Source: Sabulitectum sp964386635 (GTDB lineage: Bacteria > Fermentibacterota > Fermentibacteria > Fermentibacterales > JCC-6). From it: a DNA stretch of 64,000 bases. The translations under genes were made by a program, and so were the position numbers. The notes below the pieces were generated by a model. It did not search any database. It was not told where the DNA came from and saw only the letters and a program-made list of their open reading frames with translations. Shown here piece by piece: positions 43,463 to 51,744 of the stretch; position 1 is the first letter of the stretch, and the number at the start of each line of letters is the position of its first letter. The stretch is from contig CAYLRO010000007.1 in assembly GCA_964386635.1 (NCBI GenBank), forward strand, positions 28,708 to 92,707. Direction: 5' to 3'.

Positions 43463-46100
43463 GAAACTGATTCTCTTTGATACTCTGGGAATACTGTATC
43501 GCGGTCATTATGCCATGATACGAAGTCCGCTGAAAGGACAGGATGGAACAGTCACAAGCGGCCTCAGTCATCTTCTTTCAGAACTCGCCAGGTTGCAGGG
43601 AGATAATCCCGGCTCCATAGTTGCTGCAATTGGAGATGCTCCTGCCAGAACTTTCAGGAGCACACTGTTTCCGCAGTACAAAGCAAACCGGCCGGAAACG
43701 CCCCCTGAACTGATTCAGCAGACTGAACTTGCCAGGGAAATAATACCTCTTCTGGGTATTCCCTTCATAGAAAAAGCCGGCCTGGAAGCTGACGATATCA
43801 TTGCAGGTATTGCCCGGAATTCTGAAATACCGGTAATGGTCGTATCTCCTGACAAGGACCTTCTCCAGCTTGTGGGGAAAACTGTATCAGTACTCCGGCC
43901 GGGGAGATACGGGGGCAAAGCCACTCTGGTAAATGAAGGCGAAGTTGAGGCGATAATGGGTGTTCATGCCGGGCAGGTTGCGGATCTTCTTGCCATCATG
44001 GGTGATTCCTCCGATAACATACCGGGAGCTAAAGGAATTGGCGCAAAGGGTGCAGCAAAGCTCCTCAGGGAATTCGGTTCCATAGACGGCATCTATGAAA
44101 ACCTCTCGTCTGTAAGTTCAGTTTCATTGCGAAGAAAACTCCAGGATTCCAGGGAAATGGTTTATCTCAGCAGAGAGCTTACAAGACTGGATCACCCTCT
44201 CCCTGATGACCTGAGCAGTATCAAACTTGAAATGAGAGAACCTGACAGGGATGCACTTCTTCCTCTGCTTGAGAGGCTCTCTCTTACGAAAACAGCTCTC
44301 ACTGCAGGCCTTCAGATCAACAAAGCATCATCTGAACCAGAAAAGTATCAATGCAGAACCAACATTGTTACAATACCTGAGGAACTTGCATTTCCAGGCA
44401 GCGGCCCTTTAAGCATTGATACGGAAACAACATCAAAGAATCCCTCTGAAGCCAGGCTTATAGGATTTTCTGCAACATCGGTGACTGACGAAAGCTGGTA
44501 CTTCAGCTGCAGGGACACGGACAGGGCTGAAGAAGCTCTGGCTGTACTGGAGAAACAGATTTCCGAGAGGGGTTTCATTGCACAGAACGCCAAGTACGAC
44601 GTAAGGGTGCTTGAAAGACACGGTATCAGCCTGCCTGCTCCTTCAGGCGACCCGTATCTTGCTGACTATCTTCTGCGACCTGATTCCAGAGAACATTCCC
44701 TGAAGAAACTGGTACCGGAGTGGCTGAACAGATCAATGGAGACTTTTTCAGAAGTGTCCGGGGGTTCGGATTCTCTGATCAACGTTTCCACGGAGGATAT
44801 TGCACGCTACTGTTGTGTTGATTCGGCTTCCACCCTTGCTCTGTCACAGAAACTGTCAGGAATAATCTCCATGGATGAAGGGTTGAACAGAGTTTACCGT
44901 GAAATTGAGCTTCCCCTATCTGCTGTGCTTTCAGATATGGAAAAACACGGTATTGGGCTTGATAGAGAAGCTTTGCGGGCAGAAGGTGACCGGATAAGCA
45001 GAGAGATATTCTCGCTTATGGAACTGGCATCTCAGCAGACAGGCCGCTCAATAAACCTTGCGAGCCCTTCCCAGGCAGCTTCTGTAATGTTTGATACCCT
45101 GGGCTTGAAAACGGTTAGAAAAACATCAAAGGGGGCCAGATCAACTGGAATGTCTGTACTTGCCGCTCTCAGGAATGAGCACCCTTTCGTAAGAACTCTT
45201 ATTGAATTCAGAGAGCTTTCCAAACTCCAGAATACATATGTTCAGAAACTTCCTGGTTATGTGAACAGTGAAACAGGTCTTATTCATACCAGCTTCAACC
45301 AGGCAGTTGCAGCCACAGGAAGACTCAGTTCAAGCAATCCCAACCTTCAGAACATCCCTATCAGAACCGCAAGGGGAAGAGAGATCCGCAAGTGTTTCAT
45401 CCCTCCGGTAAAAGGGGAGGTTTTCGTTACTGCAGACTACTCTCAGATCGAGCTCAGAATACTTGCACACCTTGCCGGTGAAGGCGTGCTGAGAGAAGCA
45501 TACAGAGATAATGCCGATATACATTCAAGAACTGCTGTTGCTCTTTTCGGCGATTCTGAACCTGACCACAGAAGAAAAGCCAAGGAAGTTAATTTCTCCA
45601 TTATCTACGGCATCAGCGCTTTCGGTCTTGCATCCAGGCTTCAGGTTTCAAGGGGAGAAGCTGCAGGTATCATTTCAAGATACTATGAAACCTACCCTGA
45701 GGTGAGAAAATTCTACGAAGAAACCGTCAGAACTGCTGAGATTTCCGGTGAGGTAAGAACCATGTTCGGCAGGAAGAGGAAATTCCCGGGGCTGGCTGCA
45801 GCCAGGGGCAACGACAGGAAGCAGATGGAGCGAGCAGCGGTAAACTCTGTGGTTCAGGGATCTGCTGCTGACATGATAAAGCTTGCAATGATACAGGTTA
45901 ACGAGAGACTCAGGAGGGAACTTCCATCTGCCGGCCTTGTACTTCAGGTACATGACGAACTTGTTCTCTCATGTCCATTTCAGGATCATGAGAAAGCTGA
46001 AAAAATAGTGAAGGAAGAGATGGAGAACGCCGTCTCTCTGCTGGTACCCCTTACAGTTGAGACCGGTTGGGGAAGCAACTGGCTTGCTGCAGGACATTAA
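43455..46100 (+). CDS. polA: DNA polymerase I
   Basis: An 881-residue family A polymerase with all three activities apparently intact. The 5' nuclease domain has TLFPQYKANR and GDSSDNIPGAKGIGAKGA. The proofreading domain keeps the DEDD-type residues (IDTETTS, NAKYD, YCCVD). The polymerase has motif A DYSQIELR from D661, motif B RRKAKEVNFSIIYG and motif C QVHDE at 832-835. The 3'-5' site is intact, unlike in Bacillus or Thermus PolA. Confidence 0.96.
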   Translation: MAEKLILFDTLGILYRGHYAMIRSPLKGQDGTVTSGLSHLLSELARLQGDNPGSIVAAIGDAPARTFRSTLFPQYKANRPETPPELIQQTELAREIIPLLGIPFIEKAGLEADDIIAGIARNSEIPVMVVSPDKDLLQLVGKTVSVLRPGRYGGKATLVNEGEVEAIMGVHAGQVADLLAIMGDSSDNIPGAKGIGAKGAAKLLREFGSIDGIYENLSSVSSVSLRRKLQDSREMVYLSRELTRLDHPLPDDLSSIKLEMREPDRDALLPLLERLSLTKTALTAGLQINKASSEPEKYQCRTNIVTIPEELAFPGSGPLSIDTETTSKNPSEARLIGFSATSVTDESWYFSCRDTDRAEEALAVLEKQISERGFIAQNAKYDVRVLERHGISLPAPSGDPYLADYLLRPDSREHSLKKLVPEWLNRSMETFSEVSGGSDSLINVSTEDIARYCCVDSASTLALSQKLSGIISMDEGLNRVYREIELPLSAVLSDMEKHGIGLDREALRAEGDRISREIFSLMELASQQTGRSINLASPSQAASVMFDTLGLKTVRKTSKGARSTGMSVLAALRNEHPFVRTLIEFRELSKLQNTYVQKLPGYVNSETGLIHTSFNQAVAATGRLSSSNPNLQNIPIRTARGREIRKCFIPPVKGEVFVTADYSQIELRILAHLAGEGVLREAYRDNADIHSRTAVALFGDSEPDHRRKAKEVNFSIIYGISAFGLASRLQVSRGEAAGIISRYYETYPEVRKFYEETVRTAEISGEVRTMFGRKRKFPGLAAARGNDRKQMERAAVNSVVQGSAADMIKLAMIQVNERLRRELPSAGLVLQVHDELVLSCPFQDHEKAEKIVKEEMENAVSLLVPLTVETGWGSNWLAAGH

Positions 46101-46112
46101 GGAATAGTAATT

Positions 46113-47444
46113 ATGAAAATAGCTGCAATATTGATTTCTTCAGTTTTCTTTCTGCTTACAGCAGTTTCATGCGGCACAGACAATCGAGTTAATGTACTTC
46201 TCGTTCTGGTGGACACTGTAAGGGCAGATCATTTCAGTTGTTATGGCTACCAGAGGAACACCACCCCGGCCTTTGACAGTCTTGCTGCAGCAGGAACACT
46301 GGCCCTTCAGTGTCAGGGCCAATCGTCATGGACTCTTCCGGCAATGACAACAATTCTATCAGGGGTAACGGTGGCAGAGCACGGAGCAGGTAGATCCAAC
46401 GGTGAATTCCGGGGGATATCTCCAGAACTGCCATGGCTTCCACTGGCATTTTACAGAGAAGGGTACAGAACATCAGCCTTTTTCAATGTAATGTTCATGA
46501 ACGAGGATTTTGGATTTCACAGAGGTTTTCAGCACTTTGACTGCAGGGGAGTTGCAAGCGGAAACAGTCTTAGAAAAGCAGGAACCACAGTTGACGATTT
46601 TCTTCAGTGGCTTGATACATCTCCCGGGGATCAGCCCTTTTTCGCAGCAGTCCATTTTTACGACCCTCACATTCCCTACAGAGCCCCTGAACCATACAGA
46701 TCGATGTATGTTGACTCAGAGTATTCCGGAGAATACGGAGATCACTGGGGAGAAGACGTGGTAAGCATGCTGCAGATAAACTCCGGAGAGGTTGTACCGT
46801 CTGAAGAGGATATGTACAACCTGGCTGCTCTCTATGACGGAGAACTGACCTACACAGATAATGAAGCAGGAAGACTTTTTGCTGAAATCAGGAACAGAGG
46901 TCTTGCAGAAAACACCGTAATTGTTGTGGTTGGCGATCATGGTGAGGAATTCTTTGAACACGGTGGTATTGAACATGGCAGAACACTCTATCAGGAATTG
47001 ACCCATGTTCCGCTGATAATCGCCGGGCCAGGGTTCAACGGGGGCAACATAATCACTGCTCCAGCTGCACAGCTTGATATTGCCACTACTTTAGCCGCTG
47101 CAGCAGGACTTGAGTACACAACACTCCAACCGGCTCATGACCTTGCTGCTGATCTGTCGGTGCCCAGGGATATTCCCGCCAGCGGGGTTCTCTGGTTGGA
47201 TAATGAAGATCTGGTATCTATTGTTAATGGCTCGGAAAAGATTGTCTGGTCCGTGGGGGATGATACAGTGGAGGGATTCAATCTTGAGACAGACCCTCTG
47301 GAACTGCAGAGTATTCAGCCTGAAGAACGGCTTATAGATGCTGCAGGTTACTACTGGGCAACACCTCCGTTAGCAGTTGCTCCTGTGGTGGACACCGATG
47401 AAACAGCAACCCGTGAGTTGAGGAATCTCGGTTACATCAGATAG
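46113..47444 (+). CDS. Sulfatase-superfamily lipoprotein
   Basis: A 443-residue protein with a lipobox (LTAVSC, Cys20), so it is probably membrane-anchored outside the cytoplasm. The alkaline phosphatase/sulfatase fold is shown by VLLVLVDTVRADHFSCYGY and the metal residues in VVVGDHGEEFFEHGG. The nucleophile region reads SSWTLPAMTT: there is no C/S-x-P-S-R, so Thr probably takes the place of formylglycine, as in phosphoglycerol or phosphoethanolamine transferases. Substrate unknown. It follows polA by 12 bp behind AAGGAA. Confidence 0.78.
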   Translation: MKIAAILISSVFFLLTAVSCGTDNRVNVLLVLVDTVRADHFSCYGYQRNTTPAFDSLAAAGTLALQCQGQSSWTLPAMTTILSGVTVAEHGAGRSNGEFRGISPELPWLPLAFYREGYRTSAFFNVMFMNEDFGFHRGFQHFDCRGVASGNSLRKAGTTVDDFLQWLDTSPGDQPFFAAVHFYDPHIPYRAPEPYRSMYVDSEYSGEYGDHWGEDVVSMLQINSGEVVPSEEDMYNLAALYDGELTYTDNEAGRLFAEIRNRGLAENTVIVVVGDHGEEFFEHGGIEHGRTLYQELTHVPLIIAGPGFNGGNIITAPAAQLDIATTLAAAAGLEYTTLQPAHDLAADLSVPRDIPASGVLWLDNEDLVSIVNGSEKIVWSVGDDTVEGFNLETDPLELQSIQPEERLIDAAGYYWATPPLAVAPVVDTDETATRELRNLGYIR

Positions 47445-47919
47445 TTCCGGTAACAGTGAGACAGATCGCTTCATCACCTGATACCATGAGGTATACACCT
47501 TCAGCCAGACTGTTGATGCCAACGCTGGCGGTTCCTGAACCGTCCCTGATTTCCCTGAGCATAAGTCTGCCTGTCATGTCGAATAGCTGGACATCAGAGA
47601 AAACATCCCCGCCGGTTACAGTAACACTTCCAAGTGAGACCGGATTTGCAGATACCGTAAGCACGGAGGTGGCTGTTTCTTCTTCAATCCCGGTGTACCA
47701 GACCCTGTTAATTGCGTTTCTGGGGCACCAGCTGACGCATACACCGCAACCGGTGCAGAGATCAGGGTCTATGTATGCGTTTCCGCCAACCATTTGTATT
47801 GCGCCTTCCGAGCATGCAAAAAGACAGTTCCCGCAGCCGTTGCACACTGCATTGTCCACCTCATAGATCCACTCAAGTGGAGAGGCCAGTATCGAAAGAA
47901 CGATAAGAATCTTAATCAT
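47437..47919 (-). CDS. Exported 2x[4Fe-4S] ferredoxin with T9SS-like tail
   Basis: A 160-residue protein. A short hydrophobic start (residues 1-12, KILIVLSILA) looks like a signal peptide without twin arginines. Two C-x2-C-x2-C-x3-C motifs lie at 26-36 and 55-65, as in bacterial 2[4Fe-4S] ferredoxins; a Pro follows only the second. Residues 85-160 resemble the type A C-terminal domain of type IX secretion: VSANPVSLGSVTV, VQLFDMTGRLM and INSLAEGVYLMV. The fusion suggests a cell-surface electron carrier. The ATG follows GGAGAG, and the gene overlaps the SpoU gene by 8 bp. Confidence 0.75.
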   Translation of the reverse strand: MIKILIVLSILASPLEWIYEVDNAVCNGCGNCLFACSEGAIQMVGGNAYIDPDLCTGCGVCVSWCPRNAINRVWYTGIEEETATSVLTVSANPVSLGSVTVTGGDVFSDVQLFDMTGRLMLREIRDGSGTASVGINSLAEGVYLMVSGDEAICLTVTGTI

Positions 47920-48394
47920 TATACTCTCCAGTCAGTCTTCTTCTCTGTATTTCCCATGCCAGCATTGCAGCAGTGCTGGAAACATTAATGCAGTGTCTTT
48001 TGCCGGATTGCGGTATGACCAGTTTCATTTTACACATGTCAAGAACTTCTTCTGAAACACCTTCCGCCTCATTTCCCAGAACGAATGCTGAATCCAGTGG
48101 AAACACGGCAAGGTGAAGAGGAATGGCATCGGCAGTGTTCTCAACTGCTATTACCATTCTTCCTGAAGACGCCATTTTTACAGCAGATACCGAATCCTCA
48201 AACCATCTCCACGGAACAATGCCATGGGTGCCCCTGGAGGTTCTTCCAACTTTTCTTCCACCGGGTCTTGCAGTGATACCGCAAAGAAGAACACCGCAGG
48301 GGGAAATAGATTCTGCAGTGCGGAAAACAGACCCTGCGTTGTAGGCGCTTCGCAGGGAATCAAGAATAAACAGAGGAAAATCTCCGGTAAACAT
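47912..48394 (-). CDS. SpoU/TrmH-family RNA 2'-O-methyltransferase
   Basis: A 160-residue SPOUT enzyme. Motif 1 is ILDSLRSAYNAGSVFRTAES with the catalytic Arg, motif 2 is FVLGNEAEGVSEEVL, and motif 3 is VIPQSGKRHCINVSSTAAML; together they form the trefoil knot that binds SAM. It lacks the N-terminal substrate domain of larger family members. The target could be tRNA or rRNA. The ATG at 48394 has no spaced Shine-Dalgarno and lies at the expected transcription start of a strong promoter, which suggests a leaderless mRNA. Confidence 0.85.
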   Translation of the reverse strand: MFTGDFPLFILDSLRSAYNAGSVFRTAESISPCGVLLCGITARPGGRKVGRTSRGTHGIVPWRWFEDSVSAVKMASSGRMVIAVENTADAIPLHLAVFPLDSAFVLGNEAEGVSEEVLDMCKMKLVIPQSGKRHCINVSSTAAMLAWEIQRRRLTGEYND

Positions 48395-48400
48395 CCTGCA

Positions 48401-48429
48401 ATTCTATTTCTGATAAGCTTCCCGGTCAA
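48401..48429 (-). promoter_or_regulatory. Predicted promoter of the SpoU gene (leaderless)
   Basis: On the minus strand TTGACC (48429-48424) and TAGAAT (48406-48401) are 17 bp apart, each 5/6 of the sigma70 consensus. Only six bases separate the -10 box from the ATG, so the predicted first base of the transcript is at or beside the A of ATG. Confidence 0.5.
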
Positions 48430-48446
48430 TCTCCATTGACACCGGG
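48421..48446. promoter_or_regulatory. Palindrome between divergent promoters
   Basis: CCCGGTCAAT, a 4-nt centre CTCC, and ATTGACACCGGG form an inverted repeat with a 2-nt bulge. It contains the -35 boxes of both divergent promoters (TTGACC on the minus strand, TTGACA on the plus strand), so it may be an operator or simply result from back-to-back promoters. Confidence 0.4.
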
Positions 48447-48465
48447 ATATCGTCTTCTGCATCAT
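48436..48465 (+). promoter_or_regulatory. Candidate promoter upstream of 48517 gene
   Basis: A perfect TTGACA (48436-48441) is followed after 18 bp by CATCAT (48460-48465), a 4/6 match to the -10 consensus. The leader to the ATG at 48517 would be about 45 nt. Confidence 0.35.
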
Positions 48466-48516
48466 AGGAAACGAAAACATTCTTCATGTGTTGTACATTG
48501 TGGAAAGGCAGAGGGA

Positions 48517-48918
48517 ATGAACAAAGTTGTTGTCCACACTATAGAAGGTGAAATAATCAAGGGTTATACCGGTGACTTCTCCAGAGCAAAAGATAGTTTC
48601 CACCTTGCAACCCAGGACGATGATATCAGCATGAACCAGATCATTGATATAAAGTCTCTGAAAGCGGTATTCTTTGTTAAATCATTCCAGGGTAACTTTC
48701 TTCATAAAACCCTGCACACATTCGATGACATTGCAGGATACGGTAAAAAAGTCATGGTGAAATTCAAAGACGGAGAGAGGTTCTACGGAAGGGTAGAGGT
48801 AATGAGGCAGGATGATCCGGGCTTCTTCATCTTTCCCATGGATAAGGACTCCAACACGATCAGAGCATTTGTTCTTAAGGATTTCGTTGTGGATATCCAC
48901 TTCATGGAGCAAACCTGA
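48517..48918 (+). CDS. Conserved small protein of unknown function
   Basis: A 133-residue soluble protein without signal peptide. It appears to be two similar beta-rich halves: VVVHTIEGEIIKGYTGDF and VMVKFKDGERFYGRVEVM each read as a strand, a turn with D/E-G-E and a Gly, then another strand, like PilZ or Sm-like barrels. The LKAVFFVKSFQGN segment is in my recollection part of a conserved domain of unknown function (DUF6982); this is unverified. ATG 48517 follows GAGGG. Its stop overlaps the sfsA stop by 17 bp. Confidence 0.65.
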   Translation: MNKVVVHTIEGEIIKGYTGDFSRAKDSFHLATQDDDISMNQIIDIKSLKAVFFVKSFQGNFLHKTLHTFDDIAGYGKKVMVKFKDGERFYGRVEVMRQDDPGFFIFPMDKDSNTIRAFVLKDFVVDIHFMEQT

Positions 48919-49609
48919 ACTGAATTCTCCCTTTGTATTCAATCTTCCTCCCTGTAAATGAAAGCTGTACAGGGTGAACCTCAACTCCAGCAGATACTGC
49001 AGTCTCAAGAGCAGAAGTGAAATCCGGATCAGTTTCTCTGTTCGGAACAAAACAGCTCACATCTCTTACGAACACAAGAAACACAACAGCGGTTCGCAGA
49101 CCTGTTGAAGCCATTTCTGTCAACTCCAGTATGTGTTTCCTTCCCCGGACAGTGGGAGCATCCGGAAACATTGCAATGCCGTTCCTGCGCAGGGTACACC
49201 CCTTCACTTCAACCCAGATGCTGTCGTCCAGAAGAAAATCAAATCTGCTGCCTCCTGAAGGAGCTTTAACTTCTGCCTTAAGCCTTGAAATCTTTCCCAT
49301 TGGGGAAAAGGGGGACAGCAGCAGATTCTCGGACACTTTCCTGTGAATAGAGGTGTTTACCAGAATCCATCCCGTTGAATCTTCCGCCCCGAGCAGTGAC
49401 CACCTGGTTTTCCTCTTTGAACCAGCAGGTGCCGGAGTGATAAGAAGGGAGTTTCCCGGATACAGCAGCTCCTTCAACCTTCCAGGGTCAGCCACGTGAA
49501 CCGCTGCAGTTTCTCCTGAAGAACGCCTTGCAAACAGAAGGAACCTGTTCGGCCTTTGGAGAAATACAGCTCTTTCGGAGTTCTCAACTGAAAACAGGGT
49601 ATTATCCAA
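48902..49609 (-). CDS. sfsA: SfsA family DNA-binding/nuclease protein
   Basis: A 235-residue SfsA. The N-terminal OB-like part has FLQRPNRFLLFAR and HVADPGRLKELLYPGN. The C-terminal PD-(D/E)xK nuclease-like core shows SRFDFLLDD, then WVEVKGCTL with the E-x-K pair, and FPDAPTVRGRKHILEL. Its physiological role is unclear in any species (sugar fermentation stimulation in E. coli; nuclease activity by fold). TTG start at 49609 with AAAGGAG eight bases upstream. Confidence 0.9.
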   Translation of the reverse strand: MDNTLFSVENSERAVFLQRPNRFLLFARRSSGETAAVHVADPGRLKELLYPGNSLLITPAPAGSKRKTRWSLLGAEDSTGWILVNTSIHRKVSENLLLSPFSPMGKISRLKAEVKAPSGGSRFDFLLDDSIWVEVKGCTLRRNGIAMFPDAPTVRGRKHILELTEMASTGLRTAVVFLVFVRDVSCFVPNRETDPDFTSALETAVSAGVEVHPVQLSFTGRKIEYKGRIQFRFAP

Positions 49610-49655
49610 AACAGCACTCCTTTAAATTCGAACATGGTTGTCGGTAAATATACCC

Positions 49656-50807
49656 ATGGAACTCAAGCCGGCTGTTACCGCTCTTCTTTTCGCAGCTCTC
49701 TCCGCAGCCTTTTTACTACCGGGAGGCGGGGAAACAGATCAGAACACTGTTCAGGGCATATGGCGGGGAGCAATCATCACAGTTACCGCCACTGGTGCCA
49801 TGCTTGACACACACACAGGAACATTCTGGATCTCTGAAGCTGATCTCTGTACAAATGCTCTCAGAGGAGATTCTGTGCTGGTACTGGGAGTGCGCAGGGG
49901 AAAGTATATCAGTCCTTTGTCAATAAGAGTTAAACAGTCAAATGATGTTTTCAGCATCACAAGACGACGGTTCAGAAACATACTTGCAGAAAGAATAAGC
50001 AATCCTGAGGCAAGAGGGCTTACAGGAGGGCTTCTCATGGGGCTCAGAGGGCTGATCCCCGAAGAAACAGCCAATGCCTTCAGAGATACCGGCACATCCC
50101 ACCTGCTTGCTCTCTCGGGTCTTCACACAGTTATTGTGGCCTTTGTTCTCACTCTTTCCGCAGGAGCCATATTCGGCAGGAGGCCTGCATCTTATCTGAC
50201 TGCAGCTGCCGGTATCGTTCTGTTCGTTCTGCTTTCAGGGGGAAGAGCCTCAACGGTAAGAGCCGGGATAATGAGCGTACTCGGCCTTTTATGGATGTGT
50301 TTCAGAGGAGGCAGGCTTCACGGGCTGTCGGTCTGGTGGCTTGCCCTTATCATTTCCCTGGCAATCTCTCCTGACATACTCAGTGACAGAGGTGCTCAGA
50401 TGTCTTTTGGTGCCGTGCTGGCTCTTCTTCTATTCGGGAAAGCATTTACTGGAAGGTTCTCCTTCATATTTTCTCCACTGTACGCAGGAGTAACAGTTAC
50501 AGCAGGACTGATGCCTCTTATTACAGAGGTATATGGGGGCATGGTGCTGTGGGGGCCTGCAGCAACAGTGCTTTCTCTTCCGTTCATGGTGTCTGTAATG
50601 GTGCTCGGCACCCTGGCAACAGCAGGAGTGACATTTTTGATTCCTCTGCTTGAGTGGACCACAGGTGCCTGGACAGAAATGCTTTCTGTATTCTCTTCAA
50701 GGTCTGTTACTTTTCCTGAATACATTCTCTGGCCAGTGTGGGTGTTCTCTCTCTTTGTTCTCCGGGTAATATCAAAATGGAACGGATTTCACAGAAGGTT
50801 CAGATAG
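49656..50807 (+). CDS. ComEC/Rec2-type competence membrane protein, short form
   Basis: A 383-residue protein. Residues 1-90 resemble the OB-like DUF4131 region, and the rest is the polytopic Competence domain with the motif SHLLALSGLHTVIVAFVLTL near 150 and LSGGRASTVRAGIM. ComEC normally carries DNA strands across the inner membrane. This protein ends after the channel domain: the C-terminal metallo-beta-lactamase-like nuclease domain of full-length ComEC (about 700-800 residues) is absent. ATG 49656 is preferred but no clear ribosome site is seen; TTG 49638 is an alternative. Confidence 0.75.
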   Translation: MELKPAVTALLFAALSAAFLLPGGGETDQNTVQGIWRGAIITVTATGAMLDTHTGTFWISEADLCTNALRGDSVLVLGVRRGKYISPLSIRVKQSNDVFSITRRRFRNILAERISNPEARGLTGGLLMGLRGLIPEETANAFRDTGTSHLLALSGLHTVIVAFVLTLSAGAIFGRRPASYLTAAAGIVLFVLLSGGRASTVRAGIMSVLGLLWMCFRGGRLHGLSVWWLALIISLAISPDILSDRGAQMSFGAVLALLLFGKAFTGRFSFIFSPLYAGVTVTAGLMPLITEVYGGMVLWGPAATVLSLPFMVSVMVLGTLATAGVTFLIPLLEWTTGAWTEMLSVFSSRSVTFPEYILWPVWVFSLFVLRVISKWNGFHRRFR

Positions 50808-51702
50808 TAACTGTATCGGTAACAACAGGTGTTTCCATCTCAAGTATAACTGTGTCCTGGATAATACCGTCTTCCATAATTGAATCTGCGGGAATGGAAT
50901 AGACATCAGGCATTTCAGGAAAAGAATCCGGTATTGCTGAAACAGTGTCTGCCTGGATATCCTGTTCAACTGGTTCTTCAGGTGATTCATCAGGTGTTTC
51001 TTCAACCTCGGGGATAGTTGCAGGTGGATCCTGATCACTGATGAATCTTATGAATATGGAGCCGGAGTTATCAAGGGCACCCTCAAGGTTATCCAGAGCC
51101 ACAGCTTCGAATTCTGCACCAAGCGGCAGCTCAACAGTCATGGAATCCCCCGGGAACAATGGCCAGGCTTCACGGATGCCGCCGGGGAAATGTCCGATAA
51201 GTATTGTCAGCCCGTCGTAGCCGGTAAGTTCATCAGCCTCAACAGTAACCGTATAGATCCCGGCAGGGAGAGAAAGAGATCTTGTTCGCTCCAGTATAGC
51301 AAGATGATAAGCGCTTGAAACAGTAATTGTAGGTGTGACTTCCAGTATTACCGGGAGGAATCTGACTGAATCTGTTGCAGAAGGTGTGACAACCACAACT
51401 GTAACGCTGTCAATAAACCCGGGGGAAGCCTGCCAGGTAACACTTCTTCCATACGCAATTGTACTGTCTGTACTTGTGAACCTGCCGGAAGAACAGGTCC
51501 ACTGAGCCTGGGCGCCATCGGGCAATATTGTTGACAGATAGGCTGTTCCGTCTCCTGAAGGGTCAATGGACGCAAGAATCTGCACCGGGTCATTCAGCTG
51601 ACCGAGACTCTCACGTACAAGATATGTGAGAAGAAGCCCCAGGGGGAGCATGATCGGCAGCAATACCGGCAGCAGCTGTTTGAGTTTTCCTTTTCTTGCC
51701 AT
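50800..51702 (-). CDS. Membrane-anchored beta-rich protein, unknown function
   Basis: A 300-residue protein: a basic start, one membrane helix (LLPVLLPIMLPLGLLLTYLV, residues 10-29), then beta-rich extracytoplasmic domains (about 35-230) with Ig-like patterning, and a low-complexity Pro/Glu/Asp/Thr-rich tail from about 230. I do not recognise a family. It is convergent with comEC (8 bp overlap) and divergent from the M42 peptidase gene. There is no Shine-Dalgarno before the ATG. Confidence 0.6.
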   Translation of the reverse strand: MARKGKLKQLLPVLLPIMLPLGLLLTYLVRESLGQLNDPVQILASIDPSGDGTAYLSTILPDGAQAQWTCSSGRFTSTDSTIAYGRSVTWQASPGFIDSVTVVVVTPSATDSVRFLPVILEVTPTITVSSAYHLAILERTRSLSLPAGIYTVTVEADELTGYDGLTILIGHFPGGIREAWPLFPGDSMTVELPLGAEFEAVALDNLEGALDNSGSIFIRFISDQDPPATIPEVEETPDESPEEPVEQDIQADTVSAIPDSFPEMPDVYSIPADSIMEDGIIQDTVILEMETPVVTDTVTI

Positions 51703-51714
51703 AGCGGTAGTGAA

Positions 51715-51720
51715 TATAAT
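51715..51720 (+). promoter_or_regulatory. Candidate -10 box of the M42 peptidase gene
   Basis: A perfect TATAAT lies in the 42 bp divergent gap, 25 bp before the ATG at 51745; the -35 region is poor (TTTCTT at 17 bp). The ribosome site AAAGGA lies downstream of it. Confidence 0.3.
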
Positions 51721-51744
51721 CGGAGAATGAAAGGATAGGTTAAA

